Positions 13,323 through 21,714 of a DNA stretch of 64,000 bases are shown here, piece by piece. The stretch covers positions 1-64,000 of the forward strand of contig SCMV01000011.1 of the NCBI GenBank assembly GCA_005502875.1, written 5' to 3'. The notes beneath the pieces were generated by a model, which was not told the DNA's origin, did no database searches, and saw only the letters and a list, made by a program, of their open reading frames with translations. Source of the stretch: Comamonadaceae bacterium 2PF. Its GTDB lineage: Bacteria > Pseudomonadota > Gammaproteobacteria > Burkholderiales > Burkholderiaceae_C. The position numbers and the translations under genes are program-made. Position 1 is the first letter of the stretch. The number at the start of each line of letters is the position of its first letter.

Positions 13323-13407
13323 GCCTAACTGGGCGTTGCAGGGGACGCCTCCACGGCTGCGCGCCTCGGCATCGCCTTATGGGCGCCCCTGAACTTGGGT
13401 GTTAGGC
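13323..13407 (+). repeat. attC30 (type A)
   Basis: An 85-bp site, GCCTAAC at 13323-13329 and GTTAGGC at 13401-13407, with GGGTGTTAGGC at the right. It closes cassette C29. Confidence 0.92.
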
Positions 13408-13440
13408 ACCCCCAAAACAACCCCGCAGCCTTCCCGCATC

Positions 13441-13932
13441 ATGTTTCCGCGCTCACTTATCGGACGTTCACTAGCAACTCTTTGGCTGTTGCTTTGCGTT
13501 GGCATCTTGGCATTCGGCTACATCCAGCGATCGGTTCATGACATGCCCATTGCATTCTTCGGGCTTACGCTCTACATCACTCTACCTGTGGGCGCATTAG
13601 CTGCGTGGACATGGCCGTTTATCTTGTCTAGTGCTGATGCGCCGGACCAAGCGTTCTTTCCTTATTTATTGGCGTGGCTTGTCTCAGTTGCCACTGCCTA
13701 CACACAGTGGTTTGTGCTCCTGCCTTGGCTATGGCGGAAACTTCCCTCAGACAGAGCCCGTTTCCGATCACTGGCCTTGTTGGGGGTTGGCATCTCTGCT
13801 GCGGCGTGGGGGCGAGAAGAGCTTCGACAAGGCCACTACGCTTGGTTCTTCAGTCGCATAGTCGTCTGCTGCATCGCCACGCTGGGCCTACTGCTTTGGG
13901 CTGCTAAGGATCCAGACAGCGTTGATTCATGA
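13441..13932 (+). CDS. Multi-helix membrane protein, cassette C30
   Basis: This 163-residue protein has about four predicted membrane helices: 9-27, 37-58, 69-92 (PYLLAWLVSVATAYTQWFVLLP) and 130-152. A basic loop KLPSDRARFRS lies between the third and fourth. The ATG at 13441 lies 33 bases after attC30. I see no catalytic or transport signature and do not recognise the family. Confidence 0.68.
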   Translation: MFPRSLIGRSLATLWLLLCVGILAFGYIQRSVHDMPIAFFGLTLYITLPVGALAAWTWPFILSSADAPDQAFFPYLLAWLVSVATAYTQWFVLLPWLWRKLPSDRARFRSLALLGVGISAAAWGREELRQGHYAWFFSRIVVCCIATLGLLLWAAKDPDSVDS

Positions 13933-13962
13933 GTAAATCACACACCAATGCGCCTTTCACCA

Positions 13963-14029
13963 GCCTAACTGGTCGTTGCACGCGGACGCCCATGCTTCGC
14001 ATGGTCGCCGGTGAACTTGGGCGTTAGGC
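13963..14029 (+). repeat. attC31 (short type A derivative)
   Basis: A 67-bp site, GCCTAAC at 13963-13969 and GTTAGGC at 14023-14029, with the compact centre CCCATGCTTCGCATGG. Both boxes are intact, so it may still recombine. It closes cassette C30. Confidence 0.88.
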
Positions 14030-14033
14030 ACTC

Positions 14034-14321
14034 ATGGGGTCTCTACTGCAATCACTTCTTGCATGCATTGCAAGTGCTGGCATGTGCGCGGCATTCCTGA
14101 TCTTGGGGATACCGGCTGATGGCTTCTCCTCGACGTCTTGGCTCCAGTGGGTCATTGGTGGGCTCATCTTGATGCATCTCGTGTGCCTCTTCACTGCGTT
14201 CGCTATGGCATCCGGCGAACACGCTGACTTAGCTCCCATGGTCGCTGGTGCGCCTGCGGCTCTTCTCTTGGGGGGCTTGTTCCTAGTCGGCCAGGCATTG
14301 AGCAGACTTACATTCCTGTGA
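14034..14321 (+). CDS. Small membrane protein, cassette C31
   Basis: This 95-residue protein starts four bases after attC31. It has three hydrophobic segments: about 5-25 (LQSLLACIASAGMCAAFLILG), 38-60 and 71-90. The short loops are ADGFSSTS and SGEHAD. No family was recognised. Confidence 0.62.
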   Translation: MGSLLQSLLACIASAGMCAAFLILGIPADGFSSTSWLQWVIGGLILMHLVCLFTAFAMASGEHADLAPMVAGAPAALLLGGLFLVGQALSRLTFL

Positions 14322-14351
14322 TGCAGCCCATAGCACGCGTCATCAGCCAGT

Positions 14352-14395
14352 GCCTAACTGGGCGGTCAAGCGGACGCTTACCTTGGTAGTCAGGC
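14352..14395 (+). repeat. attC32 (deleted type B remnant)
   Basis: This 44-bp site keeps both type B ends (GCCTAACTGGGCGGTCAAGC and CTTACCTTGGTAG) but has lost the central 70-odd bases. Its R' box reads GTCAGGC. It is probably inactive. It closes cassette C31. Confidence 0.8.
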
Positions 14396-14400
14396 CACTC

Positions 14401-14589
14401 ATGCACAACGCCAAGGTCACTGCCGTTTTACTGGCCGCAGCCGGGGCCGGATGCGGAGCCATCACAGCCAAACTTCTGGGCGAGGCATCTTGGCTCGATG
14501 CAAAGATGTACATCGTTGTTGGCTTGGCTATTGGTCTGCTCGTGTCCAAAGCCTTCGCGTATAGGAAGAAGGACGCGCCGGGTGAGTAA
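14401..14589 (+). CDS. Small membrane protein, cassette C32
   Basis: This 62-residue protein has two membrane segments, about 4-21 (AKVTAVLLAAAGAGCGAI) and 35-50 (MYIVVGLAIGLLVSKA), and a basic tail YRKKDAPGE. The ATG lies five bases after attC32. It is the last cassette gene with a recognisable closing attC. Function is unknown. Confidence 0.6.
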   Translation: MHNAKVTAVLLAAAGAGCGAITAKLLGEASWLDAKMYIVVGLAIGLLVSKAFAYRKKDAPGE

Positions 14590-14615
14590 GTCAAACCTCT
14601 GCACCTGCCACCAGC

Positions 14616-14733
14616 GCCTAACCGTGCCGTCAAACGGACGCCAACACTGGCCATGGCTTCGCCAACTTCTTGGCCAGTGTTGGCGCCCTGCGCACCTTTG
14701 GTGCTCCGACGCCGGTGAGCTTGGTAGCAAGGC
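14616..14733 (+). repeat. attC33 (degenerate type B, array end)
   Basis: A 118-bp site, GCCTAAC at 14616-14622. The R' box is GCAAGGC at 14727-14733, which lacks the GTT needed for recombination. It is the last attC of the array. Confidence 0.85.
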
Positions 14734-14826
14734 TCCCCCGTTTTGGTGGGAGCGAGCGCCAGCACTTCCATCTACGATCCCCCCTATCGCTCAACCACAA
14801 GAGCGCAAAACAATCAGGATCAGGGC

Positions 14827-15264
14827 ATGGGTCAACTTCTCTTCACTCTCTTTTTTCTCGCTTTGTTCGTTGTGGCGCCGTTCAAGGCTGCTGTGATTTT
14901 CACCGGCGCACTCTTTCTTGCGACGCTTGTCGTTCAAGCCACAACCGCCAGCATCTCGCGCGTGAACGTCTCGATCACCGACTCGTTCAAGGCCATCGTC
15001 TACGCCTGCTTCTTCACCGCTGTCGCCGTGTTCACGATGATGAGCTTCATGATCGGTGCACCAAGAGAGTTGTTTGCGAGCGCAGCTGTGCTCACGGCTG
15101 CCAGCCTCCCTCTGGTCGTGTTGCAGTACGGGTCGTTTGTTCTCGGCTTCAAAATTGCACTGGGCCTGACCTGGCTTCATGCAGCTGTTGTTGCCGTAGC
15201 GTCAACAGCGATCACCTCCGGAGCAGTTTGGTTCATCTCCAAAATGGCAACCATGCGAGCATGA
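14827..15264 (+). CDS. Four-helix membrane protein after the integron array
   Basis: This 145-residue protein has four long hydrophobic segments: about 3-37, 53-72, 77-98 and 106-140. I chose the ATG at 14827 over upstream TTG because the protein then begins with a membrane helix (MGQLLFTLFFLALFVVAPF). No attC follows, so it is either the first chromosomal gene or a cassette that lost its site. Function is unknown. Confidence 0.65.
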   Translation: MGQLLFTLFFLALFVVAPFKAAVIFTGALFLATLVVQATTASISRVNVSITDSFKAIVYACFFTAVAVFTMMSFMIGAPRELFASAAVLTAASLPLVVLQYGSFVLGFKIALGLTWLHAAVVAVASTAITSGAVWFISKMATMRA

Positions 15265-15416
15265 GATCCGAGACGGATCACATCGCTCCGAGGTCACGGT
15301 CATCGGCCATGCGTCACATCAAGGGAAGACACTCGGGCTCCTCGTGCAGCCCCGCTTGGGCAGGCGCCGCCTGATCAGCTATCGTTCGGGCTGGACCGAC
15401 AACAGGAAATGAATCC

Positions 15417-15683
15417 ATGACACCGGCAATCAAGGCAGCAGCGATGGCTGGCGCCATCGCTGCTGCGGCATTTGCGCTCAATCCCTCTGCGGAGAAGCAC
15501 AGAAATCAGATCAAGGCGTCGGTCGCAGAGCGCAGCCCCTTGGCGGGGATCCTGGGTGTCGGGGCGTTGACAGCATTCGCCAGCAACTACCACTCGCTTG
15601 GCGTGGCGTCTTACACCAGCATCCAAGAAAAAACCGTCTCGTTTGGCTTTTTGGGCATGGTCTTCGTGCTCGATTCGCACTGA
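15417..15683 (+). CDS. DUF4359-like small exported or membrane protein
   Basis: This 88-residue protein has an N-terminal hydrophobic stretch MTPAIKAAAMAGAIAAAAFALNP. AEKHRNQIK, then GVGALTAFASNYHSLGVASYT and a KTVSFGFLGMVFV end follow. This NPS-[AE]xH-IK and YHS-G-xSYT layout fits the DUF4359 family of small envelope proteins. Family assignment is from motif memory. AGGA lies just before the ATG. Confidence 0.6.
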   Translation: MTPAIKAAAMAGAIAAAAFALNPSAEKHRNQIKASVAERSPLAGILGVGALTAFASNYHSLGVASYTSIQEKTVSFGFLGMVFVLDSH

Positions 15684-15723
15684 CCGGCTCACGTCGAAAA
15701 CCCAAAGACACCTGGAAGATTTC

Positions 15724-16035
15724 ATGGGACAAGCCAAGCTGCGCGGCACACCAGAGCAACGCAAACAAGCCGCCATCGAGCGACAACTGTCTCTTCGGCC
15801 GAAACACATCGTCTGCAACAACTGCAAAGCGGAGCTCACCGACATGCACCCGATGGACATTTCGGGCATCCGCGGCATCGAGGCGGCATTCGCTGCACAT
15901 TGCCCGCATTGCTCGCACGACACCTACGCCATCAAGGGCGAGCGAGAGGCCGTGGCCAACATGCACATGGCCATCGAAGACGCCACAGGCACCGAAGCGC
16001 AAGTCGGGGTCGTGCCCGCCGCCAACAAGCGGTGA
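15724..16035 (+). CDS. Zinc-ribbon hypothetical protein with MGQAKLRGTPEQR start
   Basis: This 103-residue protein has the N-terminal MGQAKLRGTPEQRKQ, a start seen in several families of small proteobacterial proteins. A zinc ribbon of CNNC at about 31-34 and CPHC at about 61-64 follows. It ends VVPAANKR. It has no signal peptide. A nucleic-acid-binding or adaptor role is possible but not shown. Confidence 0.65.
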   Translation: MGQAKLRGTPEQRKQAAIERQLSLRPKHIVCNNCKAELTDMHPMDISGIRGIEAAFAAHCPHCSHDTYAIKGEREAVANMHMAIEDATGTEAQVGVVPAANKR

Positions 16036-16080
16036 GCCCACGCACAACGCGTGCACATTCAACCCAGTCAGGGGTTTGTC

Positions 16081-16473
16081 ATGAAGCTTGGCTACACCAT
16101 CGTCTATGTGCCGGATGTTTCGGCTTCGCTGACGTTCTTCGAGAACGCATTTGGCCTGAGGCGAAAGTTTCTCCACGAGAGCGGGACCTACGGTGAGCTC
16201 GACACCGGTGCCACCACCCTGTCTTTCGCCGCGCACGAGCTGGGTGACATGAATTTCCCCGGTGGTCATGTGCACGCGGACAAATCCTTGCAGCCGTTGG
16301 GCTTCGAAATTGCGCTGGTCACGGAGCAGGTGTCGGCGGCCCACGCGCACGCGCTCCTCGCCGGGGCCACCGAGCTGGCCGCACCACAGGTCAAACCTTG
16401 GGGTCAGACGGTCTCGTATGTGCGCTGCCCGGATGGGGTGCTCGTCGAACTTTGCTCCCCCATCAACAGCTGA
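16081..16473 (+). CDS. VOC-superfamily (glyoxalase-fold) protein
   Basis: This 130-residue protein has paired beta-alpha-beta modules: LGYTIVYVPDVSASLTFFENAFGL at the start and GQTVSYVRCPDGVLVELCSP at the end. The terminal ELCSP glutamate is the usual metal ligand. This is the fold of glyoxalase I and related metal-dependent lyases and dioxygenases. The substrate cannot be read from the sequence. GGGG lies before the ATG. Confidence 0.85.
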   Translation: MKLGYTIVYVPDVSASLTFFENAFGLRRKFLHESGTYGELDTGATTLSFAAHELGDMNFPGGHVHADKSLQPLGFEIALVTEQVSAAHAHALLAGATELAAPQVKPWGQTVSYVRCPDGVLVELCSPINS

Positions 16474-16534
16474 GCAGCGCCTGCGCGGGCCTGCTCCGGT
16501 GGTAAGGTGAGGGACACCAACCGGAGAGCATCCC

Positions 16535-16684
16535 ATGGCCAAACCCAACTACCAGTTCGAGAAGCGTCAGCGGGAACAGCAAAAAAAGCAAAAGAAGGCC
16601 GAAAAGGCCCAGCGCAAAGCCCTTCCGGCACAGACCGAGCCATCGGCCACCGACTTCCCTGTCCAGGCTCCTGCAGCCGAATGA
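16535..16684 (+). CDS. Very basic 49-residue protein
   Basis: MAKPNYQFEKRQREQQKKQ is followed by KAEKAQRKALP and a short acidic tail. The product is a Lys/Arg/Gln-rich coiled-coil-like peptide. CGGAGAG lies about 8 bases before the ATG. Similar tiny proteins starting MAKPNYxFEKRQ are widespread in Burkholderiales. Function is unknown. Confidence 0.7.
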   Translation: MAKPNYQFEKRQREQQKKQKKAEKAQRKALPAQTEPSATDFPVQAPAAE

Positions 16685-16711
16685 AAACAGGTCTCTGAAA
16701 AGGAATGCACC

Positions 16712-16858
16712 ATGGCCAAAGGCGAACAGCGAAGCAACAAAATGATCAAGAAACCGAAAAAGGACGCCAGCGCGCCCAAAGATTCGGCTTCCGTCTCAAC
16801 CCGGCCCGTCGCGCCAACGACGTCGGTCATGCCCAAGGGCAAGTTGAAGAACAAGTAG
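16712..16858 (+). CDS. Basic 48-residue protein
   Basis: MAKGEQRSNKMIKKPKKD is followed by a Ser/Thr/Pro/Ala-rich stretch and MPKGKLKNK. The AAAAGGA ribosome site is well placed. It forms a tandem pair with the similarly basic protein 28 bases upstream. Homologues beginning MAKGQxRSNRE are familiar as hypothetical proteins in betaproteobacteria. A nucleic-acid association is only inferred from charge. Confidence 0.7.
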   Translation: MAKGEQRSNKMIKKPKKDASAPKDSASVSTRPVAPTTSVMPKGKLKNK

Positions 16859-16906
16859 CCTCGGGCCTGGCAGGCCAGCTCGCCGCGAAGTGTCAGAATC
16901 GCGGCC

Positions 16907-17869
16907 ATGCAAGCCCTGCTGGACGCCATTTCCCGACTCGAACGCCCAACCGATGCCCAGCGCGTCTTCCATGGTCGGGGGGGCCTGCACCCAGGCAGCG
17001 AGCAATGGTCGCTGGACGCCTACCCGCCGGTTTGGTTGCTGACCAGCCACCAGACCGTCTCCGACCACGACCTCGAGACCGTGCTCGAGGCGCTGCGTGA
17101 ACGCTGGTCGGCTCTGGCGCCTGCCGAGCCACTGAACTGCGTGTTTCAGCTTCGCCAGGAGGCGAGCTCGCAGACGCGGGTGTTGTCAGGCGAGGTGCCC
17201 GATCCGCACACCGTGAGCGAGGGCCCTGTTCGCTTTCGTGTGCACCTGCCAAGGGGCCTGAACCACGGGCTGTTCCTGGACATGGCCGTCGGCCGGCAAT
17301 GGGTTCGCGATCGCATGCGGGCTCAGCCTGGTTCTCGGGTGCTCAACCTGTTCGCCTACACCTGCGCGTTCTCGGTGGTGGCCATGCAGGCTGGTGCCTC
17401 GCAGGTGGTCAACGTGGACATGGCGGGCGGTGCACTGAGCATCGGCAAGCAGAACCACGCGCTCAATGGCCTGGGCCAAGGTGCAAGTTTCCTGCCTCAC
17501 GACATCTTCAGTTCCTGGGGCAAGTTGCGGCGAAGCGGGCCTCATGACCTCGTGATCGTGGATCCGCCAGCCTACCAAAAGGGCAGTTTCGTGGCAGAGA
17601 AGGACTATGTGCGCCTCGTGCGTCGTTTGCCTGATTTGCTGGCGCCGGGCGGCCACGCGATGCTTTGCCTGAACTCAACCAAACTGGAAACGGGCTTTCT
17701 GCTGGACCTCGTGCAGGAGGCCGCACCGACCCTGCGCTTTGTCGAACGCCTGCCCAACCCGCCAGCGTTCGATGATGCCTCGCCCGAGCGCGCCTTGAAG
17801 GTGCTGATTTTTCAGGCGCCCATCGATGGCCCGAGCGCAGGTGAAAGCAACCCAGGTCACACGCCATGA
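16907..17869 (+). CDS. Class I SAM-dependent methyltransferase (RlmI/RlmK-like)
   Basis: This 320-residue protein has SAM motif I VLNLFAYTCAFSV near residues 144-156, the acidic VNVDMAGGAL next, and motif IV VDPPAYQKGSF near 222-232. This is the arrangement of PF10672-type methyltransferases related to 23S rRNA m5C methyltransferases. It lacks an N-terminal PUA domain. The target, probably RNA, is not certain. It overlaps the next gene by four bases (ATGA), so the two are co-translated. Confidence 0.82.
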   Translation: MQALLDAISRLERPTDAQRVFHGRGGLHPGSEQWSLDAYPPVWLLTSHQTVSDHDLETVLEALRERWSALAPAEPLNCVFQLRQEASSQTRVLSGEVPDPHTVSEGPVRFRVHLPRGLNHGLFLDMAVGRQWVRDRMRAQPGSRVLNLFAYTCAFSVVAMQAGASQVVNVDMAGGALSIGKQNHALNGLGQGASFLPHDIFSSWGKLRRSGPHDLVIVDPPAYQKGSFVAEKDYVRLVRRLPDLLAPGGHAMLCLNSTKLETGFLLDLVQEAAPTLRFVERLPNPPAFDDASPERALKVLIFQAPIDGPSAGESNPGHTP

Positions 17870-18282
17870 GCGGGAGGGCGTCATGGTTGATCGAGCTGGT
17901 GGGGTCCGAAATCGCTCGCGTCGAACAGCATGGCGAGGACCTCGTGTTGGTGCTGGCTGCGGCCAAGGTCGGCGGAGATCGGCGCCAGCTTGACCCCGCA
18001 CTCAGTGGCGGTCACCTGCTGGGCGTGAGGTGGCACCTGGTTCAAGCAAGCTGGGTGGGCCAGCCTGCCAGCCTGTTCGGTCGCATCGATGAGGCCGAGT
18101 GGCGTGGGGAGTCGGGCTCGCCCATGGCCGCAGGCATGGTCCTCGAAGCCCCCTCGCGCGTTGACTCACCCACCTCGCTGACCTTGAAGACAGCCTTGGG
18201 CGATGCCTTGCTGGTGCGCGCCAAAGCCTGGCGGGTCGAACTGCCAGCAGGCGCGCGGTTCGCGCCTTCATTGGCATGCTGA
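17866..18282 (+). CDS. Hypothetical protein coupled to the methyltransferase
   Basis: This 138-residue soluble protein begins at an ATGA overlap with the methyltransferase gene. It is strand-rich (WLIELVGSEIARVEQHGEDLVLVLAAAKV, then SLTLKTALGDALLVRAKAWRVELP) and looks like a small beta-barrel domain. No family is named. The overlap suggests a linked function. Confidence 0.65.
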   Translation: MSGRASWLIELVGSEIARVEQHGEDLVLVLAAAKVGGDRRQLDPALSGGHLLGVRWHLVQASWVGQPASLFGRIDEAEWRGESGSPMAAGMVLEAPSRVDSPTSLTLKTALGDALLVRAKAWRVELPAGARFAPSLAC

Positions 18283-18294
18283 CGCGACCAGGTC

Positions 18295-20514
18295 TCAGGC
18301 CATGACGTCGTCCAGCCAACCAGACAGGGGCATGGGCCTGGCAAAGAGGTAACCCTGCAAACACTGACAGCCGTGGCTGGTCAGGAAGGCGGCCTGCTCT
18401 TCGGTCTCGACGCCTTCAGCCACCACCCTCAGCCCCAGGTGCTGCGACACCGACAGGATGGCCTCGACGATGGCGGTGTCGTTGGGGTCGGACGGTGTGT
18501 CGCGCACGAATGTGCGGTCGATCTTGAGCTCGTACAGCGGCAGCTTCTTGAGGTAGGCCAGGCTGGAGTAGCCCGTGCCGAAGTCGTCGATCGAAAAGCG
18601 CAGGCCCAAGGCCACCAGCTCGCTCATGCGCGAGACCGTGCCCTGCCAGTCGTCGATCAGCAGCCCTTCGGTGACCTCCAGGATCAGGCCTCGGGCGTCG
18701 GCGCCGGCTTCTTTGAGCGCGTGTGAGACGCAGTCCACGAAATCGGGGCTGCGGAACTGACGCGGGCTGACGTTGACCGACAGCGTCCATTGGCGCCCCG
18801 CTTGCTGCAGCCGGGCCAGGGCCTCGCAGGCGCGCTGCAAAACCATCTGCCCCAGCTGCAGGATCAGCGTGGACTCTTCGGCCAGCGGGATGAAGACGTT
18901 GGGTGGCACGTTGCCGCGCTGGGGATGGTGCCAGCGCATCAGCAGCTCACCTCCGATGATGCGACCCTGGGCGTCGACCTGGGGTTGCACGTGCACATCG
19001 AACTGCTCGCCTGCCAGGGCGAGTTGCAGGTCCTGCTCCATGGCCAGGCGCTCTTCGACCTCGGACTGCATCGTCGCCTCGAAGAACTCGATGCGGTTGC
19101 GCCCGCCCGACTTGGCGCGGTACATGGCGGTGTCGGCCTCACGCAGGAGGTCGTCGACGGTGGTGGCGTCGCCACGCGGGAACAAGGTCAAACCGATGCT
19201 GCCGGTGCTGCTGTAGGGGAACCCTGCGACCTCGTAGCGCCCTTCCAGCACGGTGCGCACTTTCTCGGCCACCAGGCGGGCCTGCCTGGCGGCGACCTCC
19301 ACATCCGGGTCGAGGTTGCCCACCTGCACGACGAACTCGTCGCCGCCCAAACGGGCCACGGTGTCGTCCTGACGCAGCACACCGGTCAGCCGCTGCGCCA
19401 CCTGCCTGAGCAGGTCGTCGCCAACGGCATGACCGCGCGCGTCGTTGATCTGCTTGAAGTTGTCCAGGTCGATGAACAGCAGGGCCCCGAGTCGGCCGCA
19501 GCGCCGCAGGTGCGCCAGTTCGCGCTCGAGGCGATCGATCAGCAGGCGGCGGTTGGGCAGGCCCGTGAGTGGGTCGTAGTAGGCCAGGCGGTGCGTGCGC
19601 TCCTGGTGGAGCCTGCGCTCGGTGATGTCGGTGATGAAGCCGTGCCACAGGACGCTGCCATCGGGCAGGCGCTCTGGCACGGCGTCACCGAAGCGCCACT
19701 TGGTGCCCTGCTGAGGCAGCACGACGCGGTACTCGTGTCGCCAGGGCAGCATGTTGGTGGCCGAGGTCTCGATGGAATCGAGCACGGCTTGCACGTCTTG
19801 CGGGTGAATGCGCGAGATGACACAGGACGCGTCATGCAGGGCCTCTTCCGGATGGACCTCGTACATGTCCCACATGCGCTCGCTGGCATAGGGGAAGCAG
19901 CTTCGGCCGTCCGGGTAGAGCCTGAACTGGTAGATGACGCCTGGCACGCGATGCGAGAGCTGGCTCAGCAGCTGGGTGCGATCTTGCAGGTCATGCAGCA
20001 GCGTCTCCATGCGCATCGCCTGCCTGCGCAAATTGAGCTGGGCCATGACCTGCCTGGACAGCAGGGCCAGGGTCTCGCGCTGACGGGCATCCAGCCGCCG
20101 GGGCTGGCGGTCGATGACACACAAGGTGCCCAGGGCCGAGCCGTCGTCGGCGATCAGGGGTGCACCGGCGTAAAAGCGGATGAACGGATCGCCTGTGACC
20201 AGCGGGTTGCTGGCGAAGCGCGGGTCCGCGCTGGCGTCCTCGACCACCATGACGTCAGGCTGCCGGATGGCGTGATCGCAGAAGGCGAAGTCGCGCGGGG
20301 TGCTGCAAACGTCGATGCCCACGCGTGACTTGAACCACTGCCGGTCGCGGTCGATGAGGCTGACCAGGGCAATGGGCATGCCCAACACCTGGGCAACCAG
20401 GTGCGTCAGGTCGTCAAAGGCCTGTTCGGGCGGGGTGTCGAGCACACCGTGGCGAGCCAAGGACGCCAGTCGGCGTTCCTCGTCATCGTTCGTGCTTTTT
20501 GGCAAGGCGGACAT
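18295..20514 (-). CDS. GAF-PAS-GGDEF-EAL cyclic-di-GMP turnover protein
   Basis: This 739-residue cytoplasmic protein has a GAF domain at about 15-165 (RDRQWFKS, FCDHAI), a PAS/PAC-like domain at about 190-300 and a GGDEF domain at 312-478. The active-site GGDEF is intact at 390-394 and the inhibitory I-site RQDD lies five residues before it. An EAL-type domain (about 490-735) has ELL in place of EAL, with EVTEG, DDFGTGYSSL and AEGVET all present. Both synthase and phosphodiesterase activity are possible. I chose the start MSALPKS over a longer frame because the upstream stretch has no homology-like features. Confidence 0.9.
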   Translation of the reverse strand: MSALPKSTNDDEERRLASLARHGVLDTPPEQAFDDLTHLVAQVLGMPIALVSLIDRDRQWFKSRVGIDVCSTPRDFAFCDHAIRQPDVMVVEDASADPRFASNPLVTGDPFIRFYAGAPLIADDGSALGTLCVIDRQPRRLDARQRETLALLSRQVMAQLNLRRQAMRMETLLHDLQDRTQLLSQLSHRVPGVIYQFRLYPDGRSCFPYASERMWDMYEVHPEEALHDASCVISRIHPQDVQAVLDSIETSATNMLPWRHEYRVVLPQQGTKWRFGDAVPERLPDGSVLWHGFITDITERRLHQERTHRLAYYDPLTGLPNRRLLIDRLERELAHLRRCGRLGALLFIDLDNFKQINDARGHAVGDDLLRQVAQRLTGVLRQDDTVARLGGDEFVVQVGNLDPDVEVAARQARLVAEKVRTVLEGRYEVAGFPYSSTGSIGLTLFPRGDATTVDDLLREADTAMYRAKSGGRNRIEFFEATMQSEVEERLAMEQDLQLALAGEQFDVHVQPQVDAQGRIIGGELLMRWHHPQRGNVPPNVFIPLAEESTLILQLGQMVLQRACEALARLQQAGRQWTLSVNVSPRQFRSPDFVDCVSHALKEAGADARGLILEVTEGLLIDDWQGTVSRMSELVALGLRFSIDDFGTGYSSLAYLKKLPLYELKIDRTFVRDTPSDPNDTAIVEAILSVSQHLGLRVVAEGVETEEQAAFLTSHGCQCLQGYLFARPMPLSGWLDDVMA

Positions 20515-20642
20515 GGTCAGTGGCAGAAGGTGCACCGATTCTAGGAATCCTGCCCGGTTTGAAACCGCAAAACAGCACCGGCAAAAGCAAGCATGCCCTG
20601 ATTTTGTGCGAGGCGCCACACCCTGCCCCTCCTGCTGCCGCT

Positions 20643-21557
20643 GTGTATGCTTGGGGGCCAACCAGACCCGCCCCAGCAGACCACTTGCCCATCCTGATCG
20701 TCACCATCCTGGCTTTGTTGCTGATTGCCTGGCTCATCTGGCAGCCACGCCTGGTCACGCAACGGCGTGTGCGCCAGCAAACCCAGGCTTTCCCACCTGC
20801 CTGGCGGGCGATCATCCGGCGCAACGTGCCCCTGGCGGCATCCCTGCCTGCGGACCTGCAGGTTCAGCTCAGGCGCCACATCCAGGTCTTCCTGGCCGAG
20901 AAGGCCTTCGTCGGCTGCCAGGGCCAGGTCATCGACGACGAGGTGCGTGTGACCATCGCGGCGCAAGCCTGCTTGCTGCTGCTCAACCGTCCGAGCGACT
21001 ACTACCCGGCTCTCAGGCAGGTGCTGGTCTACCCAAGTGCGTTCGCGGTCGACATCGCGCACACCGACGAGATCGGCGTGGTGCAGTCCGGTCGCGACTG
21101 GCGAGCGGGTGAATCGTGGCAGGAAGGACAGGTCATCCTGTCATGGGAGGACGTGCTGGTTGGCGCCGCCGACCCCGGTGACGGCTGGAACGTGGTCGTC
21201 CACGAGTTCGCGCACCAACTGGACTCGGAGGCGGGGTTGACCGATGGCATCCCGGCGCTGCCCAGCGCTGCGCGGCAAGCCCGTTGGTCGAAGGTGATGC
21301 AAGCCGAGTTCGAGGCGCTGCTGGCTGCCCTGGATCGCGGGGTGGAAGACACCTTCCTCGACCCGTATGGCGCCAGCAACCCGGCCGAGTTCTTTGCGGT
21401 GGCGACGGAGGCCTTCTTCGAGCAAGGGCGCGAGCTGCGCGCGCACCACCCTGCGCTGTTCGAAGAGTTGCGGGCCTTTTACTGCGTTGACACCAGCGCC
21501 TGGCCGCCACCTCGTGTGCTCAGGCGCCCCGATCTGGCGCAGCAACGGGCCCATTGA
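20643..21557 (+). CDS. mtfA: MtfA-family (M90) zinc metallopeptidase
   Basis: The HEFAHQLDSEAG motif supplies the HExxH zinc site, and FAVATEAFFEQ supplies the downstream glutamate. Together with LVYPSAFAVD and the closing LRAFY this matches MtfA, the peptidase that regulates Mlc and glucose uptake in E. coli. Unlike the E. coli protein, this one has an N-terminal membrane anchor (ILIVTILALLLIAWLIW). No in-frame ATG exists. I give the GTG at 20643. TTG at 20685, directly before the helix, is an alternative. It is divergent from the GGDEF-EAL gene. Confidence 0.85.
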   Translation: MYAWGPTRPAPADHLPILIVTILALLLIAWLIWQPRLVTQRRVRQQTQAFPPAWRAIIRRNVPLAASLPADLQVQLRRHIQVFLAEKAFVGCQGQVIDDEVRVTIAAQACLLLLNRPSDYYPALRQVLVYPSAFAVDIAHTDEIGVVQSGRDWRAGESWQEGQVILSWEDVLVGAADPGDGWNVVVHEFAHQLDSEAGLTDGIPALPSAARQARWSKVMQAEFEALLAALDRGVEDTFLDPYGASNPAEFFAVATEAFFEQGRELRAHHPALFEELRAFYCVDTSAWPPPRVLRRPDLAQQRAH

Positions 21558-21714
21558 GGCGCCCAGCGCACGCCCCTGGGCTGCTGGCTCGGCGAGCTGA
21601 CCCGCGCGCGCACGGTGGTGGTGCGGGGGTTGCCAGCCAACTTGCCTGGCACCTGGCACCCAATTTGCATGTCCACTGACGAGAGCAGCTCGGACCGCGG
21701 TCACCGCTTCAGGG

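Noticed and set aside
1-14733. Regularly spaced repeats that could suggest a CRISPR array
   Set aside because: The repeats are attC sites of 44-120 bp with inverted-repeat structure. The spacers hold genes of varied length, and no cas gene is present.
15511-16548. Open frame on the - strand across the zinc-ribbon and glyoxalase-fold genes
   Set aside because: Both + strand genes have family motifs and ribosome sites. The antisense product has no recognisable fold.
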